Made by a program: the position numbers and the translations under genes
The notes under the pieces: generated by a model
Databases searched by the model: none
Seen by the model: only the letters and a program-made list of their open reading frames with translations
Told to the model about the DNA's origin: nothing
NCBI GenBank assembly: GCA_017536965.1
Contig: JAFWCK010000079.1
Coordinates: forward strand, 1-34,483
Origin: Lachnospiraceae bacterium
Lineage (GTDB): Bacteria; Bacillota; Clostridia; Lachnospirales; Lachnospiraceae
Direction of reading: 5' to 3'
DNA length: 34,483 nt
In this document: positions 8,035 to 17,436 of the stretch, piece after piece
Layout of the letters: each line of letters begins with the position of its first letter
Numbering within the stretch: the stretch's first letter is position 1

Positions 8035-9275
8035 GATTGATATCCTTCCTTTTTTATCTTCCGGATGATGCCCAGGATCAGTACCAGATCCTGCACGAGC
8101 AGACCGATGATCAGGGAGAGATTGGCTCCCTGCATCCCCATGCCCTTAACCAGAAAAACAGAACTAATGATCACAGCTGCCAAACCGATCCCGCCGGACA
8201 GATTTGCTCCCAGGCGGTCCCTAAGCACGATGGAAAGATTTCCAAGCAGGATCGTCAGTGCTGTCAGCACAGAAACGATGACCATCGGCACAAGCAGATA
8301 ACTGTAGGAAGTAATACTCTCTCCATACAGGATCTTTAATCCCCACTTGCCCAGAAAGATGGAGATCAGGATGCCGCCGACCAGGAAAGCGGCCAGCATC
8401 AGCGCGCATTTCAGCATGATCTTTGTCAGTTCCCGGATCTTTTTATCCTGCAGATGGAACGCCAGCAGGGTGGAAAGCGGATTGATCACAAACGTTGCCG
8501 CCACCTGCAGCACCGTGACCGGTGCCATCACCGCAGAATAAATGCCCAGTGTATCTTTATCGAAATAGCCCCGCACAGCCAGCTTTGGCACAGTCAGGAC
8601 CAGGGTATGCAAAAACGTATAGACGGCGTAAGGAAAGCATTCCTTTAGCAAAAGGAGACCTTTCTTCTCCGCAAAGTCCGGGATAATGGAAATATGTCCC
8701 CTCTTCTTTGTCTGCGGCAGGTCGTATACAAAAAGAACGACCAGCGAAACAATCAGCATGATCAGGATCGCAAAACGGATCTCCCGGGTCAGCCAGATCA
8801 GAAGACAGAAAAGGATGAGTGCAGCGATATGCCGGATGCACATGGAGATGCCGGCAATATCCAGTCTCCATTTTTTCTGCAGCTCTCCGTAGATGGCATC
8901 CGAATAAGAATAGACCATGATGTAGAGTGCATACAGAATGATGGCGGTCTTCTCCACGCCTTCATAAGAAGAGACCAGAACAAAGATCCCCGCTATGATC
9001 AGCGTCAGGATAATGGAAAAGATCTTGGCTGCGTAATACTGCCCTGCCTGGTATTTTCCTTTTACATCAGAGACCTGATAGGTCTTAACCCCGAAAGCGG
9101 CGATGATCAGAAATACATTGCCGCAAGAGATGGAAAGGGAAAGGATACCCGAATCCGCATATCCGGACAGCCGCACTACCAGCACCATCATCAGCCATTG
9201 GCAGAAGAACATCACAAAGGTGCCGATGGAATTCCATAAAATATTTTTTTTGACGGATACTTCCTGTTTCTCCAT
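8031..9275 (-). CDS. Wzx-type lipid-linked oligosaccharide flippase (MATE/MVF-like superfamily)
   Basis: The protein has 414 residues with about 12 hydrophobic segments through its length and short charged loops. The N-terminus (KKNILWNSIGTFVMFFCQWL) and the following VVRLSGYADSGILSLS region are typical of polysaccharide export flippases, which turn undecaprenyl-diphosphate oligosaccharides to the outer face of the membrane. It lies between the membrane glycosyltransferase-like genes and the GT8 gene, where Wzx genes often sit. The ribosome binding site is weak, with AGGGC at some distance before the ATG, so coupling to the gene ending at 9283 is likely. Confidence 0.85.
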   Translation of the reverse strand: MEKQEVSVKKNILWNSIGTFVMFFCQWLMMVLVVRLSGYADSGILSLSISCGNVFLIIAAFGVKTYQVSDVKGKYQAGQYYAAKIFSIILTLIIAGIFVLVSSYEGVEKTAIILYALYIMVYSYSDAIYGELQKKWRLDIAGISMCIRHIAALILFCLLIWLTREIRFAILIMLIVSLVVLFVYDLPQTKKRGHISIIPDFAEKKGLLLLKECFPYAVYTFLHTLVLTVPKLAVRGYFDKDTLGIYSAVMAPVTVLQVAATFVINPLSTLLAFHLQDKKIRELTKIMLKCALMLAAFLVGGILISIFLGKWGLKILYGESITSYSYLLVPMVIVSVLTALTILLGNLSIVLRDRLGANLSGGIGLAAVIISSVFLVKGMGMQGANLSLIIGLLVQDLVLILGIIRKIKKEGYQS

Positions 9276-9282
9276 ATCCGAA

Positions 9283-11157
9283 CTAGAATGCCCTCACAAG
9301 TACTACATGGCCGCTTTGTTTGGTGATCTTATAGCAGGTGTTGTCACTGATCGCACCTGGATTATCAAACAGATCGCCGTAGCGGCTGCGGAACTGCTTA
9401 TCCGCATTATAAATATAAACATAGGTATAGCCGCCTTCATTCAGCGCCTTCTCCCACTCTTCTTTACTCATGTCCAGTGTCCATACATCGGATTCGGAAT
9501 AAGGCGTTCCAAGGCTCCAGCCCATGGCGTAATCATAGGAAAGTGCTACCGGCGTTGCCAGGTAATAAGAGACCTGATATTCGTAGCCGTTGCTGTCCTG
9601 GCAGATAAAGTACACCCGGTCTTTTTTCGGATCCAGCTTTTTAGGGAGCTGCTCAACAAATTCATACTCCATACGCTTTGCCATCGTTTTGCTGATCGTC
9701 TCCTGACACGTGATCATGTCTGCGGTCAGTTTTTTCCAAGGAGCAAAAGCCAGGATGATACCCACCGGGATCAGGATCAGAATATTTCCAAACCCGCCAA
9801 ACCGGGTAATGATCCAATGCACCAGCATAAAGACCAGAAAAACGAGTGCGCCCAAAATGTAGGTATACATATAGCGGTCCATGGACGCTAAGTGCGCTCC
9901 TTCATACGGCGTAAACAGATAGATATACATAAATCCAAGTGCGCCGGTATAGCCCGCATATCCCAAAAGGACTAGGATGGAGAAGACGATGCTTCTTCCC
10001 GTCTCTTTTCTGCCTTTGGCAAATAGAACGATGAAAAGACCGATCAGTGCAAAGACCGCAAGCCACAACACGTAAGAGAGCTTAAACTTCCCATCGGCTG
10101 ACATATTAAAAAGCGCAGCGCGGAAATTCTCCAGGATCGCATCTGCTGACATCGTATTTTCTTCTGTGACCTCAATATAATCAAAGACCTGCAGCATATG
10201 ATGATGCGCCGTGAACAGCTTCCAGGAAAGATAGGATGCGGCAGAAATGACCACATACAAAACCGGCAGCAGCCATCTGCCTGCTTTCTTACACATCTGT
10301 CCAAATTCCTTCCGGCGGAACAGCAGCACATCCAATATCACCATGCCGAGAACCATCAGTGCGAAGAATTCGCTGCCCGGCTTGATCAGGATGATCACAG
10401 CACTGTAAAGCAGCATGCCATAATACAGAAATCCTTCCTGTTCATGTGTATAGTAGTGGAACAGCATACTGCCAAAGGTCACCGCCATCGCGCAGTCCAC
10501 ATACAGTGTGTTGTACGGAATAATGGCAGAAACAAACAGCCACGGCATGATAAAGATGAGCGGCAGCATAAAGATGCCGATGATGATCCGCTTCCAGGTG
10601 ATCTTACGGTAGACGACCAGCAGCATTGCCACGGTATAAATATTCATTGCCTGCAGAACATCGCATTCGTTCATATAACGCCGCAGTGCCGTAAAGTAAT
10701 AACAGAATAATGAAATACCTGGCTGGTAGCCGGCACCATGCGTTGTGCTGCCTGCTACATTGGCATAGCCGTCGAACAGAATATAGTTTTTGACAGTCAG
10801 TCCCCAATGAGTAAACTCATCAAACCTGGACAAAAGCCTTCCGGCCGTCATGTAGTAAATAAAGGCCAGCGCTAAAAGAAAGATCACAAAACCGACGGAA
10901 AAGATATTTGTTACATACTCTTTCATCTGTTTTTTGATCAGACTCTTTGTCAGTCCTGCAAGAAACAGAACATAGGAGATACCGATCGCAATGACAACAC
11001 CCATCCTTAGCTGTGCGAATAATCCAGCCACATACAGCACCAGGATGGAGGAAAAGATGGAAAGCGGCAGGCATTCTTCGAACTTTTTCTTAAAGATGCC
11101 GCTGTATCCGAACGTTTGCGCGATCAAAGTCACACAGATAAAAATAAATAATCTCAT
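9283..11157 (-). CDS. large polytopic membrane protein, GT-C-like or polymerase-like, function uncertain
   Basis: The ATG at 11155-11157 is preferred because AGGGGA lies 6 bases upstream; a longer frame starts 45 bases earlier inside the previous gene. The 624-residue product has about 11-13 hydrophobic segments and a C-terminal soluble part of about 130 residues. A conserved-looking acidic/aromatic patch, RFDEFTHWG, follows the third segment (about 112-119). An early extracytoplasmic acidic motif plus a soluble tail is the pattern of GT-C glycosyltransferases, which use polyprenyl-phosphate sugars. It could also be the Wzy-type polymerase that the operon otherwise lacks. I do not recognise the exact family. 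Confidence 0.6.
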   Translation of the reverse strand: MRLFIFICVTLIAQTFGYSGIFKKKFEECLPLSIFSSILVLYVAGLFAQLRMGVVIAIGISYVLFLAGLTKSLIKKQMKEYVTNIFSVGFVIFLLALAFIYYMTAGRLLSRFDEFTHWGLTVKNYILFDGYANVAGSTTHGAGYQPGISLFCYYFTALRRYMNECDVLQAMNIYTVAMLLVVYRKITWKRIIIGIFMLPLIFIMPWLFVSAIIPYNTLYVDCAMAVTFGSMLFHYYTHEQEGFLYYGMLLYSAVIILIKPGSEFFALMVLGMVILDVLLFRRKEFGQMCKKAGRWLLPVLYVVISAASYLSWKLFTAHHHMLQVFDYIEVTEENTMSADAILENFRAALFNMSADGKFKLSYVLWLAVFALIGLFIVLFAKGRKETGRSIVFSILVLLGYAGYTGALGFMYIYLFTPYEGAHLASMDRYMYTYILGALVFLVFMLVHWIITRFGGFGNILILIPVGIILAFAPWKKLTADMITCQETISKTMAKRMEYEFVEQLPKKLDPKKDRVYFICQDSNGYEYQVSYYLATPVALSYDYAMGWSLGTPYSESDVWTLDMSKEEWEKALNEGGYTYVYIYNADKQFRSRYGDLFDNPGAISDNTCYKITKQSGHVVLVRAF

Positions 11158-11158
11158 A

Positions 11159-12934
11159 TTAGTTCCCCTGTAATTGGTAAACGGCAAAACGGACGCCGTC
11201 AAATTCCAGTGTTTCGGTTTGGTTCAGTTTGACAGACTTTCCCTCTCCCCAGTAAAAATCTGTCCAATATGTCATATCGCTTTCTTCAAAAGCGATCAGA
11301 TAAACATGTTTATTCTCCACGGCCGCTTTTTCGATCGATGTGATCCCAAAGCGCTCCCAGATGGTTTTGGCCTGCGGCATTTTGCTTGGCCAGCCTCCCG
11401 GCCAGTACAGGTTCTGAAGGCTCCCATCCATCTGCTTTTCATTGAATCCGAGAGTGATCACATCGGACTCACAGACGTAAAGATTTTCCGGTGATGCTTC
11501 ACACCACGCTTCCAGCTGCGCCCTCACTTTTCCGGAGGCAACAAAACCCTGGACCTGTTTTTCTATTTTACCATAATCCGCATGAATCCCCCAAATAAGG
11601 GCGGCCGCCATAACAGCAGCGATCAGCACCTTGGCAGCCACTCTGCCCGCAGAAGATCTCCCTGCTTTCTTCTCCAGAAAACTGCCAAGAGGTTCTGCAT
11701 GATCGATCAAAAGTCCCAGGAGGAATAAGAGCCCCGCATACCAGATTGCGGATGCTACCCGGGCAACCGGACGCCCCATAAAGATCATATATAACCACGG
11801 GATCAGACTTGCCGGTATGAGAAGCAGTGTATGTACAAACAGTCTCCAGTGCCTGGTAAGGATGGATGCGATCAGCATCAATAAAAGGAGACCCATTGTG
11901 ATCAGACTCATCGGACGATAGCCTTTTTCATTTAAGTTCGGCCACAATGCTTTTAGTGTCAGACCGATTCTCTCTCCCATCGGGACCTTTTCATAGGACT
12001 CTTCCACAGCGCGGTCTGCCATCCGGTTTAAAAAGTCTTCCTGCATTCCGTCTGTAAACTCCAGATAATAACGGTCCTTATACATGAAAAGACGCCCTTT
12101 GCTGATCCCCAGTTCCTCATAAAATGCCTCATTGCCTTCATACGGCGGCACTCCGTAAAAATCATACATCGTGGTACGGGCATCGTTAAAGGAAAGGAAC
12201 GCCTTCCACTCTTCCCCACGGTAAGCAGCGCGGTGGGATAATTCCAGTGCACCAATGCCGACAAACAGAATGACCGGGAATAAGATCCAGCGGACAATGT
12301 TTTGTCTGGTAAATGCCGGCTTTGCACGCAGGAATTTATATAAAAAGGCGACAAAAGCCAGCGGCAAAAGCATAAAAAGGGTTCTTGCCCGCAGGCAGTA
12401 CGCCAGATAAAGCAGCAATAAACAAACAATATAATTCAGGATACGGTTTGCACGTTTGCACCCGTCTTTGATCGTCAGGAAATAAAAGATCCCTGTTCCG
12501 GTCAAAACGCCTGCACTCATGGAATAATGTGCCGTCGTATAAAGCCTTGCCAGACAGAACAAAAACAGCAGCAGAAACAAAATGGAGAGCAGGATCTTAT
12601 TTAAGATCTTCTTCACATTGGAACAGATGCGGAATGTGACCAGAAATGCGCTGGCGCCAAAGCATCCGGTCAAAAGATGAAAATGCCAGTTGACCTTAGG
12701 CCAGATCGAGAATAACGTTTTCAGGATCCATGCCAGCGGATACTTGATATAGACAACATGCGCATCCAGTTCTCCTGTATAGGCACCGCTCAGCACGGTC
12801 TCGATAAACGGATCATCGATCACGCCATATGTGAAAACGTAAAACAATCTGACACCTGCCACGAACGCTGCTGTCAGAAGAACGGCCAGGATAAGATTCA
12901 GAAACGTCCCTTTTTTGGTATTGTTATCGATCAT
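11159..12934 (-). CDS. polytopic membrane protein, GT-C-like, function uncertain
   Basis: The 591-residue protein has about 11 hydrophobic segments, an early acidic pair D40/D41 in a GVIDDPFIE loop right after the first segment, and a soluble C-terminal domain of about 140 residues. This layout is typical of GT-C sugar transferases or related glycan-modifying membrane proteins. It overlaps the DUF2304 gene by 11 bases and its stop is within 4 bases of the next start. The GT2 and DUF2304 neighbours fit a model in which GT2 makes a polyprenyl-phosphate sugar used by this protein outside the cell. The family assignment is inference from topology and context. Confidence 0.6.
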   Translation of the reverse strand: MIDNNTKKGTFLNLILAVLLTAAFVAGVRLFYVFTYGVIDDPFIETVLSGAYTGELDAHVVYIKYPLAWILKTLFSIWPKVNWHFHLLTGCFGASAFLVTFRICSNVKKILNKILLSILFLLLFLFCLARLYTTAHYSMSAGVLTGTGIFYFLTIKDGCKRANRILNYIVCLLLLYLAYCLRARTLFMLLPLAFVAFLYKFLRAKPAFTRQNIVRWILFPVILFVGIGALELSHRAAYRGEEWKAFLSFNDARTTMYDFYGVPPYEGNEAFYEELGISKGRLFMYKDRYYLEFTDGMQEDFLNRMADRAVEESYEKVPMGERIGLTLKALWPNLNEKGYRPMSLITMGLLLLMLIASILTRHWRLFVHTLLLIPASLIPWLYMIFMGRPVARVASAIWYAGLLFLLGLLIDHAEPLGSFLEKKAGRSSAGRVAAKVLIAAVMAAALIWGIHADYGKIEKQVQGFVASGKVRAQLEAWCEASPENLYVCESDVITLGFNEKQMDGSLQNLYWPGGWPSKMPQAKTIWERFGITSIEKAAVENKHVYLIAFEESDMTYWTDFYWGEGKSVKLNQTETLEFDGVRFAVYQLQGN

Positions 12935-13289
12935 CAGATTCCTGTCCCTGCTTTTGTTCCAGTTTCTCTTCCAGATATGCCACTTTCTGGATCAGATCCC
13001 TGGTTTTCTGCCGGTTCGTATAGATTGAGACTGTCAGGGAATAGATCACCATCACCAAAAAGACAATGCCAAGGAAAAAGACCATATTAACGGGATCGTA
13101 GATGCCAAATAAATGGGAAACCTTTTCCATCAGATCCGGTATCGCCGCAAACAAAATGACCAGGACAAATACGATCATCCACGGCAGGGTGATCTTTAAT
13201 CCCAGCAGTCCTTTTTTGATCAGCACAAATGTCAGAATGATCGCCAGTACTGCAATAGCGATAACAACGATCTGGATCCGCAGTGTCAT
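12924..13289 (-). CDS. DUF2304 small membrane protein
   Basis: The protein has 121 residues from the ATG at 13287-13289, which overlaps the TGA of the GT2 gene by 4 bases. Three hydrophobic segments (about 4-24, 33-52 and 66-90) precede a charged coiled-coil-like tail (about 92-116, KVAYLEEKLEQK). This matches DUF2304 proteins, which are found almost always beside a dolichol-phosphate-mannose-synthase-like GT2, as here, and are thought to help it at the membrane. An open frame extends much further upstream, but that part is only the GT2 gene read in another frame. Confidence 0.85.
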   Translation of the reverse strand: MTLRIQIVVIAIAVLAIILTFVLIKKGLLGLKITLPWMIVFVLVILFAAIPDLMEKVSHLFGIYDPVNMVFFLGIVFLVMVIYSLTVSIYTNRQKTRDLIQKVAYLEEKLEQKQGQESDDR

Positions 13290-14002
13290 TTTCTTTTTCC
13301 TCCAATTGCCTCTATCAGAATACCTGCACTTACTTTCACCATGTAATAAACGGCTTTCAGCGGATTGCCGATGGACGATTTCCCGCCCTGACGCTCCCGC
13401 ATCATAACCGGAACTTCGTGAATCTTGTAACCGCATTTTGCAACAGTCACAATGGTCTCCGGTTCTGGATAATCCCATGGATACCATCCGGCAAACAGAC
13501 GGATCACGTTTTTGTTTCCCATCCGAAGTCCGGATGACGGATCTGTGATCTTCGTTCCGCTCGCCCATCGGATCAGGGTGCACATAAACGCAATGCCTGC
13601 CCTGCGGGCTCCTGTCGATTGAAAGCCCTCTTTTGTGATAAACCGGGATCCGATCACCAGATCGGCTTTTTGGGCATCTTCTTCGTCTGTGCGCAGGAAA
13701 CGCTCCATTTCCAGAAGGGCTGCAGCCGGGTGCTGGCCATCTCCATCCAGCTGTACTGCAATATCATATCCTTCCTGCAGTGCGTACTGGTATCCGGTCT
13801 GCACGGCTCCGCCGATCCCCAGATTGCTGGCAAGATCCAGAAAGTGGATCTGATGTTCTTCGCAAAGCTGTTTGGTCCCATCCGTGGACGCATCGTTAAT
13901 GACTACATAGTCGTATCCAGGCGCATTGTCCCGGATATCCTGTATCACCGACAACAGGCTTTTCTCTTCGTTATAGGCCGGAATAATGATCAGTTTTTTC
14001 AT
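13286..14002 (-). CDS. family 2 glycosyltransferase, polyprenyl-phosphate sugar synthase-like
   Basis: The 238-residue single-domain GT-A protein has the IIPAYNEE start, VINDASTDGT nucleotide-binding strand, a QLDGDGQHP metal-binding motif, and SGLR plus a late RQGGKSS segment. The pattern matches DPM1-like enzymes that put a sugar onto polyprenyl phosphate. There are no membrane segments; DUF2304, encoded next with a 4-base overlap, may supply the membrane contact. Its ATG (14000-14002) overlaps the ancestral stop of the GT4 gene, which is diagnostic for the frameshift described there. Confidence 0.9.
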   Translation of the reverse strand: MKKLIIIPAYNEEKSLLSVIQDIRDNAPGYDYVVINDASTDGTKQLCEEHQIHFLDLASNLGIGGAVQTGYQYALQEGYDIAVQLDGDGQHPAAALLEMERFLRTDEEDAQKADLVIGSRFITKEGFQSTGARRAGIAFMCTLIRWASGTKITDPSSGLRMGNKNVIRLFAGWYPWDYPEPETIVTVAKCGYKIHEVPVMMRERQGGKSSIGNPLKAVYYMVKVSAGILIEAIGGKRK

Positions 14003-15215
14003 GCCCGTTCGATGACCTCCAGCATCTGGTCAATACTCCGATTCCGTTCAAAATGCGCCTGCTGATATGCACGGGCGTTATCGCCCAGCTGTTTTCGTTT
14101 CTCCGCATCCATTGCATGCAATGCTTTGATGTTCCCTGCAAGCGCTTTGGCATCGCCCGGTTTGGAACAGAATCCACAGTCTGCTTTTGGATGATCTCTT
14201 CCGGCTCGCCTTCCATGGCCAGAAGAAGTGGCCTGCCGGCGGCCAGATAGCTCATGACTTTGGCCGGAATAGAAAAATCCTGCAGACCATCCTTGGATAA
14301 TGTTCCCAGCAAGGCATCTGCCAGTGCCGTATATTTAGGAATATCTTCGATCGGATGGAATCCTTCGAAGATAAAGTAATCATTTAATCTGGCCTCTGCG
14401 ATCAGATCCTCCCAGTGAGAACGGCTCATGCCGTCTCCTACGATGATAAATCGCAGATCGGTCATTCCCTCTTCCACACACATAGCTGCTGCCTGTGTGA
14501 TGCTCTCTACATCCTGTGCAGGAGAGATGTTCCCGGTATATACAATACGGAATCCCTCTGAAAACCTTGCTTCCAGTTCTGCATCATGCACCGTTTGTTC
14601 GTACAGTTTTTCCGGGCACTGCGGGATAAACGTGATATCCTCATCGTTCTTTCCCAGCACCGTTAAGAAATACTGGCGCATTTTTTCTGACACCGTGATC
14701 AGCTGCTCCGGCTTTTTGTAATACCACATCGACCAGGAATACAGGAATTTGCGCAGCAGCTTGTTTTTGATCGGTATGACAGAATACAGATTCTGCGGCC
14801 AGATATCCAGGATGTACATAGCACAGCCGATCTTTTTTTTCTGTGCGATCCGAATGCCTGCATAAGACATCATGACCGGGGAAAGCTGGTAAATATACAC
14901 TTTGTCATAATGATTCTTTTTCAGCTTTCCTACCTGAAATGAGCTGGCAATTGGAAAAGCCATGTAGTTCAGGAAGATCCTGAGGTTGCTGTTGCTTCCC
15001 CGTTTGATCTCAAACGTCCGGTATACTCTGACCTTTCCGTGCATTTCTTCTTTGATGCTGTGGGAGTCGTATCCATCAAAGAATTCTCCGGTCGGATAAT
15101 TAGGCTGCCCGCAAAGCACGTCCACTTCATGGCCGCGCTCCAGGAACCCTTCCACGATATCATTGATGCGGAAATTCTCCGGCCAGTAATGCTGGCATAC
15201 GACTAGCAGCTTCAT
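13999..15215 (-). pseudogene. wbuB: WbuB-like family 4 glycosyltransferase, interrupted by a one-base frameshift
   Basis: The ATG at 15213-15215 overlaps the capG stop by 4 bases. The first 343 or so residues are a normal GT4: CQHYWPENFRI start, GQPNYPTGEF, a middle YTGNISPAQD and FIIVGDG, and SIPAKVMSYLAAGRPLL with EGEPEEIIQK. After the run TTTT at 14185-14188 (AAAA on the coding strand) the frame leaves the family and would run to 13971. Shifting by one base restores a family-like end (ADCGFCSKPGDAKALAGN to MLEVIERA) and a TGA at 13999-14001 that overlaps the GT2 ATG by 4 bases. WbuB-type enzymes following fnlABC are thought to transfer N-acetyl-L-fucosamine. The cause may be a real mutation or a base missing from the assembly. 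Confidence 0.88.
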
Positions 15216-16339
15216 TTTTTCAGCCAAACCGTCCTGTTCACGATATCTGTATAACTCTGAATGGTCTTCACCACTTTCAGTGAAACGTTCTTCTGGCAGT
15301 AATCTGCATTCAGTTCAAACAGATCACCGTTTTTGCTGATGCTGACTGCCAGCTCGATCGCCTGCTCGATCGTCTCTGTATCGATCCCGCCAAGGACAAC
15401 ACTTCCCATATCCAACGCTTCCGGCCGTTCAGTAGAGGTCCTTATCAGAACACCCGGGAAACGGCACATCGCACTCTCTTCAGAAAGCGTGCCGGAATCA
15501 GACAGAACACAGAATGCATTTTTCTGCAGCTTGTTATAATCAAAGAAACCGAACGGTTCCATACTCTTTACCAGCGGATGGAACTGAAAGTTTCTCTTCT
15601 CAATAAACTTTTTGCTCCGTGGATGCGTGGAGTAAATGACCGGCATCTGATATGTCTCGGCAACATCATTCAACGCATTCATCAGAGAGAGGAAATTTTC
15701 TTCCAGATCGATATTCTCTTCCCTGTGAGCAGAGACCAGAATGTATTCCTTTTCTTTCAATCCCAGCTGGGTGAGCATATCGCTCGCTTCTATTTTGTCA
15801 TGATATTTATCCAGCACCTCGCGCATTGGGGATCCGGTCACAAAAATAGTCTTGCCGTCGATGCCTTCAGACAGGAGATAACGTCTGGAGTTTTCGGTAT
15901 ATGGCAGATTGATGTCTGCAATGTGATCCACAATTTTCCGGTTGATCATTTCCGAAACATTCCAGTCCCAGCAGCGGTTTCCTGCTTCCATGTGGAAGAT
16001 CGGCACCTTCAGCCTTTTTGCGGAGATGGCGCACAAAGCGGAGTTGGTATCACCCAGCACCAGCAGCGCATCCGGTTTTTCCTCTTCCATGACGCGATAG
16101 CTCTTTGCGATGATATTGCCCATGGTATCGCCCAGTTTCTCGCCGGCGGCATCCAGATAATAATCTGGTTCCCTCAGTTCCAGGTCCTCAAAGAATACCT
16201 GGTTCAGTTTGTAATCATAATTCTGTCCGGTATGGACCAGCACATGATCAAAATACTGATCGCACGCTTTGATCGTCTCGGCCAGCCGGATGATCTCCGG
16301 ACGCGTGCCGACCACTGTCATGACTTTTAATTTTTTCAT
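15212..16339 (-). CDS. capG: UDP-N-acetylglucosamine 2-epimerase family, CapG/FnlC (UDP-L-FucNAc forming)
   Basis: This 375-residue protein has the non-hydrolysing 2-epimerase signatures: VGTRPEIIRLAE, HTGQNYDY, LGDTNSAL, HMEAGNRC and SDSGTLSEES. The H(M)EAGNR form, rather than HVEAGLR of WecB/MnaA, is what I expect of the CapG/FnlC branch. With capE and capF directly upstream, the inferred reaction is the last step to UDP-N-acetyl-L-fucosamine, a C2 epimerisation. AAGGAG precedes the ATG. The gap of 67 bases to capE is the largest in this part of the operon. Confidence 0.9.
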   Translation of the reverse strand: MKKLKVMTVVGTRPEIIRLAETIKACDQYFDHVLVHTGQNYDYKLNQVFFEDLELREPDYYLDAAGEKLGDTMGNIIAKSYRVMEEEKPDALLVLGDTNSALCAISAKRLKVPIFHMEAGNRCWDWNVSEMINRKIVDHIADINLPYTENSRRYLLSEGIDGKTIFVTGSPMREVLDKYHDKIEASDMLTQLGLKEKEYILVSAHREENIDLEENFLSLMNALNDVAETYQMPVIYSTHPRSKKFIEKRNFQFHPLVKSMEPFGFFDYNKLQKNAFCVLSDSGTLSEESAMCRFPGVLIRTSTERPEALDMGSVVLGGIDTETIEQAIELAVSISKNGDLFELNADYCQKNVSLKVVKTIQSYTDIVNRTVWLKK

Positions 16340-16406
16340 GATTTACTCCTTAAAGCTTTTGGTAACGCCCCCTCACTGTGTTCGGCGGCAAATCGGCCTT
16401 GCATGA

Positions 16407-17435
16407 TCAATGCTGCTTTGCAGTCTGCAAGGCCTCAATTACATACGCCTGCTTTAACAGCAGCTCTTTGATCTCTTCACGATTCAACTGCACGGTATTA
16501 TCCGAAGTGAAGGATTGATCCTGATGGATCTGGGTGTTTCCATCTTCAAAATATTTTTCATAGTTCAGATCCCGGGCATCCACTCTCACGCGGTAATAAT
16601 CGCCCAGATCTTCTGCTTTACTAAACTCTTCGGCCGTCATCAGTGTCTCACTCATCTTCTCTCCGTGGCGGATACCGATATATTTCACGTTTGTTTCCGG
16701 TCCGAACAGATCACAGACCGCTCCTGCCAGGTCAGCGATGGTGCCGGCAGGCGCCTTCTTGATAAAGAGATCACCCGGGCAGGCGTGTTCAAACGCAAAC
16801 AGGACCAGATCGACCGCTTCATCCAATCCCATCAGAAACCGGGTCATGTTTGGATTGGTAATGGTGATATCCTGCCCACTCTGAATCTGGTCAATAAACA
16901 GCGGGATCACAGACCCGCGGCTGCACATCACATTTCCGTATCGGGTGACACAAATGGTGGTCTGATCCTGCGGAAGCGTTCTTGCCTTCGCAATGATCAC
17001 TTTCTCCATCATCGCCTTAGAGATCCCCATCGCGTTGATTGGGTAAGCTGCTTTATCCGTAGAAAGGCAGACGATCTTTTTGACACCTGCTGCTACGGCT
17101 GCCTCCAGCACATTGTTCGTTCCCAGGATATTTGTTTTCACTGCTTCCAGCGGAAAGAACTCACAGCTTGGCACCTGCTTTAAAGCAGCTGCATGGAAGA
17201 TATAGTCCACGCCGGACATCGCATTGGCAACACTTGCCAGATCACGCACATCACCGATATAAAACTTGATCTTGTCATTTTTATACTTCTTCCGCATGTC
17301 ATCCTGCTTTTTCTCATCACGGGAAAAGATGCGGATCTCACCGATATCGGTGTCTAAGAACCGGTCCAGGACTGCATTGCCAAAACTTCCGGTCCCGCCT
17401 GTGATCATCAGTGTCTTTCCAGTAAAAATACTCAT
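16407..17435 (-). CDS. capE: UDP-GlcNAc 4,6-dehydratase/epimerase, CapE/FnlA
   Basis: This 342-residue SDR protein has the NAD-binding GGTGSFGN motif (13-20), IFSRDEKKQ, FHAAALKQVP, and LSTDKAAYPINAMG.SK, in which Met replaces the usual Tyr of the catalytic YxxxK. That substitution is a known feature of the CapE/FlaA1-like inverting 4,6-dehydratases. The first step from UDP-GlcNAc toward UDP-L-FucNAc is inferred from family and from the capF-capE-capG order. The C-terminal extension after residue 280 (YRVRVDARDLNYEKYF) is also typical of CapE. GGGAGA lies 5 bases before the ATG, and the gene starts 1 base after the capF stop. Confidence 0.93.
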   Translation of the reverse strand: MSIFTGKTLMITGGTGSFGNAVLDRFLDTDIGEIRIFSRDEKKQDDMRKKYKNDKIKFYIGDVRDLASVANAMSGVDYIFHAAALKQVPSCEFFPLEAVKTNILGTNNVLEAAVAAGVKKIVCLSTDKAAYPINAMGISKAMMEKVIIAKARTLPQDQTTICVTRYGNVMCSRGSVIPLFIDQIQSGQDITITNPNMTRFLMGLDEAVDLVLFAFEHACPGDLFIKKAPAGTIADLAGAVCDLFGPETNVKYIGIRHGEKMSETLMTAEEFSKAEDLGDYYRVRVDARDLNYEKYFEDGNTQIHQDQSFTSDNTVQLNREEIKELLLKQAYVIEALQTAKQH

Positions 17436-17436
17436 T

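Noticed and set aside
13290-13583. N-terminal extension of the DUF2304 protein
   Set aside because: This stretch is the GT2 gene read in another frame; it has low-complexity charged sequence and no start signal, while the ATG at 13289 has the 4-base overlap.
13971-14188. A real alternative C-terminus for the GT4 protein, overlapping the GT2 gene by 32 bases
   Set aside because: The sequence after the AAAA run has no GT4 character, whereas the -1 frame gives a family-like end and a 4-base overlap matching the operon's style.
14180-14192. Programmed -1 frameshift site
   Set aside because: C CAA AAG does not fit the X XXY YYZ slippery pattern and I see no strong downstream stem; chance mutation or sequence error is simpler.
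16360-16400. Regulatory element or repeat between capE and capG
   Set aside because: The 67-base gap is GC-rich but I found no convincing stem, promoter or T-run beyond the capG ribosome binding site.
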